Origin: Molossus alvarezi
Taxonomy: Eukaryota > Chordata > Mammalia > Chiroptera > Molossidae
Reading direction: 5' to 3'
Length of the DNA: 64,000 nucleotides
NCBI GenBank assembly: GCA_037176705.1
Contig: CM073893.1
Coordinates: 13,516,074-13,580,073, forward strand
Part shown: positions 1-12,134 of the stretch, one piece after another
Layout of the letters: each line of letters opens with the position of its first letter
Position numbering within the stretch: the stretch's first letter is position 1
Position numbers and translations under genes: made by a program
Notes under the pieces: model-generated
Seen by the model: only the letters and a program-made list of their open reading frames with translations
What the model was told of the DNA's origin: nothing
Database searches by the model: none

Positions 1-364
1 GTGAAGACTTGAACATCAAAGGAAATAGATTTGCTGCAAATTATTCAGGAATATCTTCTTGTATCTTGTTTCTCACAACCAAGTTCTTCATAGGATTATA
101 TAAAGCTTCTAGATTTCAGTGACTGACCATAGCCTAAAATGTGGACAGTGATGTTGACAATTAAGGCACAGACATATAGGTATTGACAATAGCCAGGATA
201 TTGTCCTCTTAAGAAAATGTAGACACTTAACCAAGACAGTCTCTATAAGGTCTGCTTGTGAATACTCCATAAACATTTCAAACTGAGCCTGTTCAATTCA
301 TTCGCCATCTTTACCCTAGAATCTTCACATAATCCTATCACCTCAAGACACTGGGAGAAAAAAA
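1..364. other. Unassigned AT-rich sequence
   Basis: No open frame, recognisable repeat or RNA gene was seen. The stretch ends in a short poly-A run just before an old L1 scrap. Confidence 0.4.
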
Positions 365-455
365 AAAAAACTCCTGAAACTCAGTAAGAACAACAACCAA
401 ATAAAATATGCAAAAGACTTGAAAAGACATTTCTCTAAAAGTTCTATAAATGGAT
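365..455 (+). mobile_element. Old L1 ORF2 scrap
   Basis: About 90 bases resemble the late ORF2 segment of L1 that reads as 'asparagine/lysine-rich ... aspartate-leucine ... phenylalanine-serine' in the younger L1s at 22,840-22,900 and 40,750-40,800. The match is by eye and the frame is broken. It is a short decayed remnant with no coding capacity. Confidence 0.5.
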
Positions 456-980
456 TCATCTTGGGCACTGTTCCCAAAGTGGGCTCTGCCAATAACTAGT
501 TCAATGAAGGCCTGGAGGTAAAAGATGAGGAATTTATACTTTGTCCAAAAATCACTGAATAATTTTAAGCAAGGATTAGCTACTAATTTTAAGATCAGCT
601 ATTAATTTTAAGATCAATCTAGATGGTAGTAAATGTTGCGTGAAAAAAAAAATGGTCCTATGATCAAAGATGTATAAAAATCCTAAAGCAATTTATCAGG
701 AACTTTTGCTGTGGGATTCCTCATAATGATATTTTGTGGGTGGACTCTAACTGAGGGCAAGACAAGAAAGGCAGCTGGTCAAGGAACCCATTGTTTAAGG
801 AACAAGGCAGAGACTCAGTTCCTGGAGGACATGGTAAAGGATGTCCCTTGTACCTTCCCAACCTCAGTCGCCCTGTCTCAAATGGTCTCTCCCCAATTCA
901 CCTTCTACCCTATCCATACTCTTGGTGTTTTATGAACTAGTTTCCTGATGTGGCTTTCTGCCTCCCATCCAACCCATCCC
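456..980. other. Unassigned sequence with a 19-bp tandem duplication
   Basis: No gene is seen. A 19-base unit (GCTACTAATTTTAAGATCA, 579-597) is followed directly by a second copy (598-616) with one difference. The 74-codon frame at 711-935 has no recognisable domain. Confidence 0.4.
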
Positions 981-984
981 TCAC

Positions 985-1850
985 AGTGGGAGGATTCTCT
1001 GGTGCAAAGCTGAATACTTTGCTCCCCTATTTAAAACCTCTCAACAATTCCCCACAGAAAGGAGGATTACATTTAAATTTCTTAGCATAACTCACAAGGC
1101 CCTTCATTACCAAACTTCTTTCTCTTTCTCTCTCCTGCCTCCTCTCCCCAACACGTGCTTACACTTCATATTAAAAAATGTACATGTGCTTTCTCAAGGG
1201 GATACTTCAGCAATCTGAGCTTTCTCGTGAGTTATTTCCTTTCCATAAGATACCCTTGCTCCCCTTCCTTGCCATTCTTCCACTAATCCCACTCATGTTT
1301 GAGCGTTTCAGACTCCCCATTGTGAACCGGCCCTGGAAATGTTTCAGGTAAAAGTTCCATCCCTTCACCCTCCTCCTCACACACTCCTATCTACAGCACC
1401 TGCCCCTCTGTATCATCACTGCCAGTGTGTGTTCCTACCCCAGACCAGAGTGGAAGCACCCTGGGGTCACGGCTGCACTGTTTATTGCCTGGGTTCATTT
1501 TATCTCAGTATCCCATACACCTAGCAGAGGAACTGGGTACTATGAACCCTATTAATTTTTGTTCATCTTTCTCCGACAGCTCAAAGTCACCTCTCCAAGG
1601 AGTCTTTCTTGACCTACAGATTATAGGTCAGTCTTCCTCACCCTACAGAGTCACAGTCTTTTGTCATACACTTTCCCTCTTCCCTTTACTTTTTCACATC
1701 ACTCTTGTCACCCCTTGTCACCAATTATTTTGCTTTGTATTTATGTGACAGTGAATCTCTCTCCAAGATAGAGATCATGTCTGTAGTATTAGAACAGAAT
1801 CTAGCACAGAGTTAATGTTCCATAAACATTGCTGAGAAATGAATAGATAA
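985..1850 (+). mobile_element. LINE-2 (L2) 3' region
   Basis: The text is pyrimidine-rich and matches the L2 3' region as I know it: the 'aactcacaaggcccttcat' segment, the cysteine/proline-rich ORF2 tail, then 'agatagagatcatgtctgt' and 'tctagcacagagttaatgttc' leading to an 'aaatgaatag' end. L2 is an ancient LINE, long inactive in placentals. Frames at 1,339-1,748 are decayed L2 and not genes. Confidence 0.75.
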
Positions 1851-2515
1851 GAAAGTAGATTTGAATATACAGTATTACATGGCTAGGATAGAAGAGGCTG
1901 AGGCAGAGTTTCATTTATTCAACAGGTCATGTGTGGTGGTTGTGTACAATTTGATGAAGGCCAATGAAATCAGAAGCAGGAATTTTACCTATGCAAATCA
2001 TGTCAAGACACTCCCACCTGGAGAGAGGGGGGAGGGAGATGTGGTGACATAAAAAGCTTCTCTTTTTCCATCCCCTGCCGATATCCATGGCCGAGCACAA
2101 GCAGACCCAGGAAAAGAACATGGCACTCTGAGTTTTCCATTGGAGAAGCCACACTGAATCAGAGATCGAGGCCATGTGGCACATTTGCCTCTAGTCCTCC
2201 AGTGGTATTTAATTACCACCATTATTAACTCATAACAGTAGATCTCTTTTAAAATCGTGTAGTGCTAAAACAATGTTTCATAAATGTGTTAAAATGGAAT
2301 ATAGAAATTATTTAGTAAGTTCTACTTTCTTCCCACAGCTCTTCATCAGTGCATATCAATGTGAAGCTGAATGTTTTGCAAGTATATTGCCCACTCACAA
2401 ACCAGCCCATGGAAGCAGACAAACTATAGTTCCTCACTCTTTAATAATAGCACTCTCAACTCCCCCCCATCCAGCTCTTTTTATCTGAGAATCTCTATTT
2501 TAAACCACTTAATAT
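1851..2515. other. Unassigned unique sequence
   Basis: No repeat family or coding region was recognised. Short frames on both strands (for example 1,927-2,184 minus) overlap one another and show no domain. Confidence 0.4.
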
Positions 2516-2665
2516 GCAGTCATTAATTTTCACAGCATTTCTGCTAAGACAATTTTATTACTTCCATTGAACCAGAGAGTAAACCAAGAACCAGATTGAG
2601 TGATTTGCTGCCTCAGGAAATTAGTAGCCTGACTTGAGTTCAGCTCTGATTTCCAAAGCTTCATA
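2516..2665 (-). repeat. MIR SINE remnant
   Basis: In reverse complement this carries the MIR pattern of a gene-like 'lost lead, GGTC-type' core followed by the antisense 'cagaga...taa...gatttgctg...cttgagttcagctctgat' end. It abuts the left TSD of the full-length minus-strand L1, which landed at its edge. Confidence 0.5.
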
Positions 2666-2675
2666 CCAAAATGCT

Positions 2676-2690
2676 ACACTGATATTTTCT
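2676..2690. repeat. Left target-site duplication of minus-strand L1
   Basis: ACACTGATATTTTCT here and ACCCTGATATTTTTT at 8,513-8,527 agree at 13 of 15 positions. They flank the full-length minus-strand L1, as expected from target-primed reverse transcription. Confidence 0.6.
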
Positions 2691-2954
2691 TTTTCTATTT
2701 CTTTGTTTTTTTTTATTTAATTAAATAATTTATTTTTGTTAAAGATGTTTCTCCTTTTCCCCCCACTGATTCCCCCTTCGCCAACCCTCCCCGCCCTGTC
2801 CCCAGCTTTGTTGTCCATGTCCATTGTTCATGCACACATGCATGTAAGTTCTGTGGTTTATCCCTCCGCCACCACACCGTCTTCTGGGGATTGTCAGTCT
2901 GTACCCCACTTTCACGTCTCTGGGACTACCCCACTCCTCAGACTGTTATGTTCA

Positions 2955-5900
2955 TTATATTCCACAAATAAGTGAGATCATATGATACTTGTCTTTCTCT
3001 GTTTGGCTTGTTTCGCTTAGCATGATACTTTCTAGATCCTTTCATGTAGTCTCAAAGGAAAATAGATCTTTCTTTCTTACAGTTACAGTATTCCATTGTG
3101 TATATGTACCACAGCTTTTTTATCCATTGGTGTACTGATGGATATTTGGGCTGTTTCCAGATCTTAGCTATTGTAACATGGGGGTACATATATTCTTTCT
3201 CAGTGGTGTTTCAGGCTTCATAGGGTATATTCCAAGAAGTGGGATCACTGGGACAAATGAAAAATAAATTTTTAATTTTTGAGGTAACACCATAGTGTTT
3301 TCCATAGTGGCTGCACCAGTCTGCATTCCCACCAGCAGTGTACTAGAGTCCCCTTTTCTCCAAACCCTCGCCAACACTTGTTGTTTGATGATTTTTTGAT
3401 GGTGGCCATTCTGACAGGTGTGAGGTGATACCTCATTGTAGTTTTAATTTGCATCTCTCTGATGATTAGTGATGATGAGCATTTCTTCATATGTCTCTTA
3501 GCCATTTGTTATGTCCTGTTTGCAGACGTGTCTATTTCCTCTGTCCATTTTTTAATTGGGTTCTTTGTCTTCCTTTTGTTGAGTTGTATGAGCACTCTCT
3601 ATATATTGGAAATTAACCCCTTGTCTAATATATCATTGGCAATTATGCTCTTCTATAGAGTGGGTTCCCTTTCCATTTTGATGATTGTATCTTTTGCTGT
3701 GCAGAAGCTTTTGAGTTTGATGTAGTCCCATGTGTTCATTTCCCCCTTTTGTTTCTGTTCCCTTGGGGATGTATCAGTGAAAATTCTGCTGCGTATGATG
3801 TCTGAAATTGTGTTGCCTACAGTTTCTTCCAGGATTTTTATGTATTCATGAGTCACATTTAAGTCTTTTATCCATTTTGAGTTTAGTCTTGTGTATGGTG
3901 TAAGTTGATGGTCTACTTTCATTTTTTTTTTTTTTTGCATGTAGCTGTACAGTTTTCCCAATATCATTTATTAAAGAGGCTGTCTTTACTCCACTGTATG
4001 CTCTTGCCATCCTTGTCAAATATTAATCGAGTATATTGCCTTGGGTTCATTTCTGGGTTCTCAGTTCTGTTCCACTGGTCTATATGCCTGTTCTTGTGCC
4101 AGTACCAGGCTATTTTGATTACAGTCGCTTTGTAGTATAACCTGATATCTGGTATTGTGATTCCACCTACTTTGTCCTTCTTTTACAAAATTGCTGTGGC
4201 TATTCTGGGACTCTTTTGATTCCATATGAACTTTTGAAGTATTTGTTCTAGTTCTGTGAAATATGTCATTGGTATTTTGATGGGGATTGCATTGAATCTA
4301 TAGATTGCTTTGGGTAGTATGGACATTTTAATGATGATAATTCTTCCAATCTATGAACAAGGTATGTGCTTCCACTTTTTTATATCTTCCTCTATTTCTT
4401 TTTCAATGAACTGTAGTTTTATGTGAATGTCCTTTACTTCTTTGGTTAAGTTTTTCCTAGGTATCTTATTTTGCTGCAATGAAAATGGGATTATTTTCTT
4501 AGTTTCTCTTTCCGTGAGTTGATCATTGGTGTATAAGAATGCCATCGATTTCTTGACATTAATGTTGTATCCTGCTACTTTGCCAAATTTATTTATTAAG
4601 TCTAGTAAAATTTTGATGGAGTCTTTGGCGTTTTCTACATATAGTATCATGCCATCTGTGAATAATGACAGTTTTGTTTCCTCCTTTCCAATTTGGAACC
4701 CTTTTATTATTTCTTCTTGTCTGATTGCTGTGGATAAGACTTACAGTACTATGTTAAATAAGAGTGACAAAAGTGGGCATCCTTGTCTTGTTCCTGTTCT
4801 TAAGGAAAATGCTTTTAATTTTTGCCCAATGAGTATGAGGTTGGCTGTAGGTCTTTCATATATGGCCTTTATTATGTCAAGATATGATCCCTATATTCCC
4901 ACATTGCTGAGCGTTTTTCCAGAAATGGATGCTGTATTTTGTCGAAGGTTTTTTCGGCATCTGTTGATATGATCAAGTGGTTTTTATTCTTCATTTTATT
5001 TATGTGGTGTATCACATTTATTGATTTGCAAATATTGTACCAGTCTTGCATCCCTGTGATGAATCCCACTTAGTCATGGTAATTATTTTTTTGGTGTATT
5101 GCTGGATCCTATTTGCTAGTATTTTGTTCAGGATTTTGGCGTCTATGTTCATGAGGAATATTGGCCTGTAGTTTGCTTTCTTGGGAGTATCTTTTTCTGG
5201 TTTTGGAATTAGAATCATGCTGGCTTCATAAAACAAGTTTGGAAGACTTTCTTCTTGAATTTTTTGAAATAGTTTGAGGAGAATAGGTGTTAGTTCTTCT
5301 TTGAATTTTCGGTAGAAGTCCCCCGTGAAGCCATCTGGGCCTGGGCTTTTGTTTGCTGGGAGAGTCTTGATTAAATCTTCAATTTCTTCTGTTGTTATTG
5401 GTCTGTTCAAGTCTTTTATCTCTTCCCAGTCCAGTTTTGGGAGACTATGTGTTTCTAGAAATTTCTCCATTTTGTTTAGATTGTCAAATTTCTAGCCATA
5501 TAATTGTTCATAGTAGTTGTTAACAATCTTCTGTATTTCTGAGGTATCAGTTGTTACTTCACCTCTTTCATGTCTGATTTTGTGTATTTGCGTCCTCTCT
5601 CTTTGTTTCTTGTTGAGTCTAGTCAATGATCCATCAATCTTGTTTATCTTTTCGAAAAACCTGCACTGTGTTTCATTGATCCTTTGAATTGTTTTTTTTG
5701 ACTCTATGTCATTTATTTCTGCTTTGATCTTTACTATTTCCTTTCTTCTACTTGCTCTGGGGTTTTCTTTTTGTTTGCTCTCTAGTTCTTTAAGTTGTGA
5801 GGTTAGATAATCTACTAAAGATTTTTCTTGTTTCTTGAGGTGGGTCTATAGTGCTATGAACTTCCCTCTCAGAACTGCTTTCGCTGCAACCCATAGATTT

Positions 5901-6750
5901 TGTGTTTTTGTGTGTTCATTTTCATTGTTTTTCAGGAAGTTTTTAATTTCTTCCTTGATTTCCTCAGTTACCTATTTGTTGTCTATTAACATGCTATTTA
6001 GCTTCCATGTATTCAAATGTCTTTGCCTGTTCTTGTTGCAATTGATTTCTTGTTCATGCCACTGTGATCTGAGAAGATGCTTGATATGATTTCAATCTTC
6101 TTGAACTTTTAGAGACTTATTTTGTGTCCTAACATGCAGTCTATCTTTGAGAATGTGTCATGTACACTTGAGAAGAATGTGAATTCTGTAGTTTTTGGGG
6201 TGTAATTTTCTGCAGATATCTATTAAATCCATTTCGTCTAGTATTTCATTTTGAGTCTCTGTTTCCTTGCTTATTTTTTGTCTAGATTATTTATCCAGTG
6301 ATGTCAGTGGGGTGTTGAAGTCCCCTGCTATGATTGTACTGCTATCAATTTCTCCTTTGAAGTCTTCCATAAGATTTTTAAATATATTTTGGTGCTCCTA
6401 TATTGGGTACATATATGTTTATTAAGGTTATATCTTTCTGTTGGATAGATCCTTTCAATATTAATGTAGTGGCCTTCTTTGTCTCTAGTTATGGCCTTCA
6501 TTTTGAAATCTATTTCATTAGGTATGAGTATTGCTACCCCAGCTTTTTTTTCCTCTTTGTTTGCTAGTGAGATTTTTTTCCATCCCTTCACTTTCAACCT
6601 ATGTGAGTCTTTTGTTGTAAGGTGGGTATCTTGTAGACAACATATAGATAAGTCATACTTTCTTCTCCAATCAGCTACTCTGTGTTTTATCAAAGCATTC
6701 AATCCATTTACATTTAAGGTGATTATTAATATGTAATTATTTATTGCCAT
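2955..6750 (-). pseudogene. L1 ORF2 (endonuclease/reverse transcriptase), broken
   Basis: ORF2 normally encodes an AP-like endonuclease, a reverse transcriptase and a C-terminal cysteine-rich domain of about 1,275 residues. It nicks target DNA and copies L1 RNA in place. The frame opens at 6,750 with the endonuclease N-terminus, including LNVNGLNA and the LQDTHLTTKDSHRLKVKGWK stretch. RT palm sequence ([14 protein letters not shown], then [13 protein letters not shown]) lies in 5,018-5,470. The catalytic FADD region near 4,650 is interrupted. The end matches a stop at 2,955-2,957. At least half a dozen stops or shifts separate the open pieces. Confidence 0.9.
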
Positions 6751-6795
6751 TTTTGTTTAGTGTGGTTCTATTTTTCTTCCTAGTTCTCCTGCTAA

Positions 6796-7708
6796 TTACA
6801 GCAGTCCTTTTAACAGTTCTTGCAGTGCTGGTTTGTTGCCAATAAATTCACTTAGCCTTTTTTTTTTTTTTTTTTTTTGTCTGGGAAGCTCTTATTTGAC
6901 CTTCTATTTTGAATGATAGCCTTGTTGGGTAGAGTAGTCTTGGATTCAGATCCTTTTTTTTCATGACCTTGATTACCTCATGCCATTCCCTTCTGGCCTG
7001 TAGTGTTTGTGTTGAGAAGTCAGCTGAGAGCCTTATGGGGTTTCCTTTGTAGGTAACTTGTTGCTTATCTCTTGCTGCTTTTAGGATTCTCTCTTTGTCT
7101 TTAATTTTTGGCATTTTGATTACTATGTGTCTTGATGTAGGCCTGTTTGGGTTCTCCTTACTTGGGGCCTTCTGTCCTTCTTGAACTTAAATGTCTTCTT
7201 CCTTCATCAAATTAGGGACTTTTTCTGTCACTATTTCTTCAAATATATTCTCTAACCCTTGTTCCTTTCTTCTTCTTCGGGGACTCCTATGATTTGAATA
7301 TTATTCCATTTCCAGTTGTCCCACAGTTCTCTGAAGCTGTCTTTCTGTTTTTTAATGGTTTTTCCCTTTTAGTTTTCTGATTGGTTTATTTTTTCTACCC
7401 TATGTTCTAATTCACCGATCTGGTCCTCAGCTTCCTCTACTCTGCTATTTAGACTTTCCAATGTGTTCTTTATTGCTGATATGTCATTCTTCATTTCTTC
7501 TTGTTGGTTTTTAATTTCCAACTGGTTGATTTTCAACATTTCTATGTCTTTACTCATGGTGCTCATGTCCTTACACATTCTGTTGAGCTTCCTCAAGATC
7601 ATGGCTCTAAATTCTAGTTCTGTTAAATTGCTTAACTGCACCTCATTTATTTCAGCTTCTGTAGAGGTCTCTGGTTCTTTAATTTGGCTTTTGTTTCTGT
7701 TTCACCAT
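6796..7708 (-). pseudogene. L1 ORF1 (RNA-binding protein), broken
   Basis: ORF1p is a trimeric coiled-coil RNA chaperone that packages L1 RNA. The start is at 7,706-7,708 by alignment with copy B, but a stop follows within ten codons. A 90-residue open piece (7,369-7,641) carries the coiled coil (EIKNQQEEMKNDISAIKNTL). The C-terminal domain with ERILKAARDKQQVTYKGNPI and LQARREWHEV lies in 6,848-7,114. The T-run at 6,860-6,879 marks a poly-A expansion near its end. Confidence 0.85.
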
Positions 7709-8512
7709 TTTAGCTATCACAGTGGGCTTTGGACCAAATTTTCCCTGTGGGTGTTGGTGTTCTGCTGTTTGTGTCTCCCTCTCCTGGGTTTGGATGAGCC
7801 AGGGAGGACCCCAGTTAAACACCACTGTCAAATCTTACTTTCCAAAGAAAGTAAGTTGTTGCTAGCCCAGGGATGGCAGTTATCCTCTAGCTTTTTGCCT
7901 GGAGGCTATCAGTAGAGTTACCTGAAGAGCCTTGGCTTCTCAGTTGAATGAAAAACTCCCTGAAGTACTCACCTTAAGGGGATTTCCAGAGGGTGGGGCA
8001 GATGCTGGTTGTTAATTGGTCTCAATTTGCATTTCAATGACCACCAGGTGGGGTTGAATCTCTGAGGGAGGGGCTGCCATCTCTCCCCAGGGAAGGTGTA
8101 AGGTGACCACTGTCCTGTGTGGTTACAACTCAGTAAAAGATCTGAGCACCCTTCCAAATCCTGAGTGTCCCAACACAGTTCCAGTCCAGTCTGCCCCCTC
8201 TCTGCTGTAGCCCAAGGTAAGTGGTTGTGGCTCTTTTAGCCTCTGTCTTGGCTCTGTGCAGTGGAGCCGCCTGGGATTTTAACCCGAGAGCGCTGTTCGC
8301 AGCTAAGACCACTGCCGACCGTGGGCTCCCAGTCCCCCTCTCGCATCTCCGCAAGCCTACCAGGATTGAGTCAGTGTCCCTGGTTATGTGGTCCTCCAAC
8401 CTGCTTTTCTTTTGCTTTTTCCTGACAATTTGTCTTTATTTTCGTTGCAATTCCTGGGAGATGCTCTGTGTAGCTTCCACTCACTCTGCTGTCATTTTGG
8501 AATCTGAAACCC
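7709..8512 (-). promoter_or_regulatory. L1 5' UTR / internal promoter remnant (copy A)
   Basis: This segment aligns in reverse complement with 17,640-18,720 of copy B. It includes the GC-richer block near 8,260-8,360 and the conserved 'accacataaccagggacactga' stretch. L1 5' UTRs act as internal RNA polymerase II promoters, and this copy is assumed inactive by age. Confidence 0.75.
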
Positions 8513-8557
8513 ACCCTGATATTTTTTACCTTTGTGTAGTACATAAGTACCTGAGTT

Positions 8558-8745
8558 TTTGAATTGGTAAAAGCTGGGCTCAAATCCTAGTTCTTCAATT
8601 TCCTTGACAAGTTATTCAACCTCATTAAGTGCCTGTAAATTGGGAATAATATGAACACTTGTTTCATAAAGTTATTGTGAGGATTAAATATAATAATGTA
8701 CATAAAGTACTTAGTACAGTAACTGGAACAAATAAAGAATTATGT
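8558..8745 (+). repeat. MIR SINE
   Basis: Sequence in the order 'aagctgggctcaaatcctag', 'cttgacaagttattcaacct', 'gtaaattgggaataata', 'attgtgaggattaaatata' and 'agtacttagtacagtaactgg' matches the MIR consensus closely. It lies just outside the right TSD of L1 copy A. Confidence 0.85.
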
Positions 8746-8950
8746 GATTATTATAACACACACCTGGAAGAGAATATTTCCTCACACAGCCCCCTCCCAT
8801 AATCTTTTCCACATCACATTAGAACATAAGCTACACCTACAGCTGTGATGTACAATATACTCATTTTCAGATAAAGTCTGCTATGGGACTATTAAGATAA
8901 CTGAACACATTCCTGGAGAACTACTACATCAATAATTATCTGATTATTTA

Positions 8951-9143
8951 TTCATGCATGCATGCATCCATCCATCATCCATCCACTCATCTATCCATTT
9001 ACCCATCCATATATTCATCTATCTATCTACTTATCCATTCATTCATTAATTTATCCATCCACACATCCATTCACCCAATCACCCTTCCACCCATGCACCC
9101 ACCCATCCATACATTTATCTATTCACCCATCCACCCATTCATG
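8951..9143. repeat. (TCCA)n tetranucleotide microsatellite
   Basis: About 190 bases of imperfect CATC/TCCA units with CATG units at the left end. Both frames that read through it give serine/isoleucine/histidine/proline repeats and are not genes. Confidence 0.95.
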
Positions 9144-9300
9144 TTTATTGCATGTAGAAGGTACCTACCATGTGTAAGTCCTGTGCTAAGTGCTATGGGA
9201 TATACTAAGATTATTAATAAATTGTCTCTGCTCTCAGAGCTACAAAGCCACACAATTACAACAAATTGTAAAGCTAAATAGAATATAAAAAGTGTCATAA
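9144..9300 (+). repeat. Old mammalian repeat with 'tgtgctaagtgctatggga' core
   Basis: The segment reads 'gtacctaccatgtgtaagtc..tgctaagtgctatgggatatac', a motif that recurs in window positions 26,110-26,290, 46,975-47,110 and 47,645-47,770. I recognise it as the start of a long interspersed repeat common in mammals but cannot name the family with certainty. Confidence 0.5.
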
Positions 9301-9349
9301 GAGAACTTATTGAAGGTGAATGAAGGGCATGTTCACATAGGAAGAGTAA

Positions 9350-9515
9350 TAAATTATGAGCCAGGAGATCTTCTTTTAGCCCTGGCTTTAACAATGACCC
9401 AACATAAGCCCCGTTACCTCCCTAGGGTTTGGTTTCCCCACATACACAAAGAGGAGGCAGAAGTGGGAGATTCCAAGGGCTCTTTTAGTTCTAACATTTC
9501 AATTTCTCTGCCTCT
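9350..9515 (+). repeat. MIR SINE
   Basis: MIR-like order: 'gccctggctttaacaatgac', 'cgttacctccctagggtttgg', 'tttccccacata', then 'gattccaagggctcttttag'. The tail matches the MIR variant that ends near 'ttctaacattt'. Confidence 0.65.
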
Positions 9516-9559
9516 GAGTACGACAAGGCAGCATTCAACTTGAGCACTGAGTAACAGAG

Positions 9560-9995
9560 ATGGAAATCCAGGAGGAGAGATTCACCCAGGAAGTTCATGA
9601 AGATAGAAGGATAAGAAATATTAATGGAATGATGAGTGGTACATTCCATTAGCGCAAATAGCAGAAGGAGATCATGTCTTGAGAGTTAGATCCAGGATAT
9701 ATTGTGAAGAATTTATAGGCTAAGAAATACACACACACACACCACACCACATGCACATACACACAAATATAATGGGTGACATGATCAGTCCACACCTTAA
9801 ATAAGCTAAGTATTAGAAAAGGTGAGGTGACAGGGAAACCAGGAGACTGGGTAAAGGCTTTTATAGTAGTTTAGATAAATAATAACAAGGGTCTAAATCA
9901 AAGCTGCAATCGGAATGTAAAGGAGACAAACGTGAGAATATTTGCAGGCACAATACACGAGATGTAGTAACTCATTAAGAGTGGGGAAAAGTGGT
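9560..9995 (+). repeat. Fragment of the same old mammalian repeat, with a CA microsatellite
   Basis: Segments such as 'gggtgacatgatcagtcc' and 'ttatagtagtttagataaa' match the body of the long repeat seen at 26,260-27,010 and 49,200-51,120. A (CA)n tract at 9,729-9,766 interrupts it. Confidence 0.5.
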
Positions 9996-10181
9996 TTAGA
10001 GACCATTCTGAAGCACTGTGCTAATAACTAGAAAAATACATTCAACCTCTTCTGAGCACTGACCAAGTGCCATGCCTTATGCTGGCCTTAGACGTATTCC
10101 AAAGAGCAGGTCAGGTGTAGGCTCCGCTTTTGTGTCACTTGCTATCCAAATACATCCTGAGAAGAGCCTCTACTCAAATAA

Positions 10182-10468
10182 GAAATCACTCATTTTGCCC
10201 TGGCCAATTGCTCAGTGGTTAGAGCATCGACTTGTGGACCAAAGAGTCACAGGTTCAATTCTGGTAAAGGGCATGTATCTGGGTTGCGGTTTGTCCCTGG
10301 CCCTGGTTGGGGTTGTGTGGGAGGCAACCAGTCAGTGCGTTGCTCTCACATCGATGTTTGTCTCTCTCACCCTCTGTCTCTCTCCCTCTCCCTTGCTCCC
10401 ACTGTATCTGAAGATAAATAGAAAAATGTCCTTGGGTGAGGATTTAAATAAAAAAGGAATCACTCATT
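10182..10468 (+). mobile_element. Ves-type tRNA-derived SINE with TSD
   Basis: The SINE runs from about 10,195 to 10,455. Its tRNA-like head has an A-box region (CTCAGTGGTTAGAGCATC) and a B-box region (AGGTTCAATTCTGG), followed by the bat body and a CT-rich part. RNA polymerase III would transcribe it and L1 would copy it. The TSDs are GAAATCACTCATT (10,182-10,194) and GGAATCACTCATT (10,456-10,468), with one difference. Confidence 0.92.
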
Positions 10469-10469
10469 C

Positions 10470-11040
10470 TTTCAAGTAGCATTTACTGGCTTTGTACTAC
10501 ATACAAAACTGAATTAGTTTCTTCCAACCCTGGAAGGAGAGAATGGAGAGAAATGGTGTTTCATCATGATTGACATCCCACATACTACCTAGAGTCAGCA
10601 TGAATCAGTTGGAAATGGGAAGAATTAATTATTATGTAGCAAGTAGTAAGAATTCCTCTTATTATGTCTGTACAAAGCCCATTTCCCCAGGGTTAGCGGC
10701 CCCAGTACACCTCCCACTTTGCTGCACACAGGATAGGATGCAGAAGGACTCAGCCTGCCCTGTGGAGTTAGTCTCCTTTGAAAAGGGCCCTGGAAAAAGC
10801 TGAGATGGGATGACGCGTCTCCTCTGCATGCCCTGAAAGAGCTCTGACTGCACAGGTTAAATTCTTTTGATGACTGCTCTTCTCTCAATTACTACTACAC
10901 ATGGTAATATCCCCCTCCTTCAGCAAACCAAAATGAAGCAAGAGCTGGGGTGAAGAGTCTGGGGAGGGATGCCCAGCCAGTGCTCCAGGTCTGTGCTGCA
11001 GGCACCTCTGTCATGGGCACTCCAACCAGCAAGAGAGAAG
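10470..11040. other. Unassigned unique sequence
   Basis: No repeat, RNA gene or conserved coding frame was recognised. Overlapping frames on both strands between 10,570 and 10,888 show no domain. Confidence 0.4.
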
Positions 11041-11345
11041 TGAGTTCCCTCCTGCCTGAACTGTCTTTCCTGCTCATCCGCCTCATGAACACCTACTCAT
11101 ATTTCAAGTCTTAGCTCCAGAATATCTGATCTGGAAACATTCCTCATTATGCCCACCCCTATCCCAGGCACATTGGGCCATTCACTCTACCCTATTCAGA
11201 ATTTAAATGGACCCATGATTCTCATTTTAATCTTATATATTCAGGTATCTTTCCCCCCAACAAACACAAACAATATCTCAGGCAGAACTCTTAATCATCT
11301 TCAAACACCAGTACTTGGCCTTGTACCCAACATCTAGTCATATTT
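11041..11345 (+). mobile_element. L2-like 3' fragment
   Basis: Pyrimidine-rich text with 'gagttccctcctgcctgaac', 'catatttcaagtcttagctcc' and 'ggaaacattcctcattatgcc' follows the order of the L2 3' coding region. The copy is old and decayed. Confidence 0.5.
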
Positions 11346-11384
11346 AAGCAACTGTGACTAAGAAGAGAGGTAAAATTACAGAGA

Positions 11385-11535
11385 CCTTACCCTGTGGCTG
11401 GCATTCTCCTGAGTACTTCACATGCATTATAGCATTTAACCCCCACAACAATCCCTGGAATTTGGTGTTGTTATGCCCACTTTATAGCTCAAGAAACAGA
11501 GGCCTCAACTAACTAAGCAACTTGCCAAAATGAAA
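11385..11535 (-). repeat. MIR-like SINE remnant
   Basis: The stretch 'catttaacccccacaacaat', 'gttatgcccactttatagctc', 'gaaacagaggcctcaactaac', 'aagcaacttgcc' is the antisense MIR core. Confidence 0.7.
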
Positions 11536-11539
11536 GTGT

Positions 11540-12130
11540 TACTTTTCTATCTAGGATCTACATCACTTTAGATAGGTACTAGGTAAAATGGTCTGAAATT
11601 GAGAAACCTTCAAATCTCATTGCAAAACTGGGGATTGTCAGCTTCATCCAAGCTGACACCAAAACAATGAGGTAACTGTGGATACACACTCATATTCTAA
11701 GAGTTATTTCTTTTTCACCCCTGTCACTAATGAGTTCCTTAAAGATAATACCATAATACACAAGTCATGTAGTCTCATCATTAATATTAGTTCATGATTA
11801 AGGAACATCTAATAAAATAGGTTTTTAAAGTATAACCAGCTACTCTCTCTCCAATACTAACTCTAGAGACATATCATTTATAGCAACACTTGCTCTCATT
11901 GACTACCAATGATCTTTCCCACACTGTCCCTTTTTCAGACACAGCAGATTCCTCTTCCAAACCCATCTGAGAGTATGTATTGGTAGGCACTCTCAGGAAG
12001 GAAAGGAAAGAGGCCACAAAGCATAGAGGAGATTTGTTGGAGGTAGTTCTAACTGGTTCTATCCCACTGCCCACCTCTGAAAAGCTTCTCTTTGATGACC
12101 ACAAGCCCAGAGATCCCATGAAAGAATCAG
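11540..12130. other. Unassigned sequence
   Basis: No feature was recognised. Frames at 11,874-12,119 (minus) and 11,980-12,231 (plus) overlap on opposite strands, and the plus one runs into a SINE poly-T. Confidence 0.4.
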
Positions 12131-12134
12131 ATCA

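Larger units (their letters stand above)
2691..8512 (-). mobile_element. Full-length degraded LINE-1 (copy A)
   Basis: The poly-A end lies at the left (T-rich 2,691-2,730) and the 5' end at the right. The order on the minus strand is a CpG-containing 5' UTR of about 800 bp, ORF1, a short spacer, ORF2 and a 3' UTR. The 5' end aligns with that of the plus-strand copy at 17,640, which supports a full-length insertion. Total length is about 5.8 kb, near the usual 6 kb. Both ORFs are broken by stops and frameshifts, so the copy is dead as an autonomous element. Confidence 0.93.

Noticed and set aside
8958..9281. 107-codon Ser/Ile/His-rich frame
   Set aside because: It is a translated TCCA microsatellite plus old repeat.
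10198..10260. Possible tRNA gene (box A and box B present)
   Set aside because: It is the tRNA-like head of a SINE with body, A-tail and target-site duplication.
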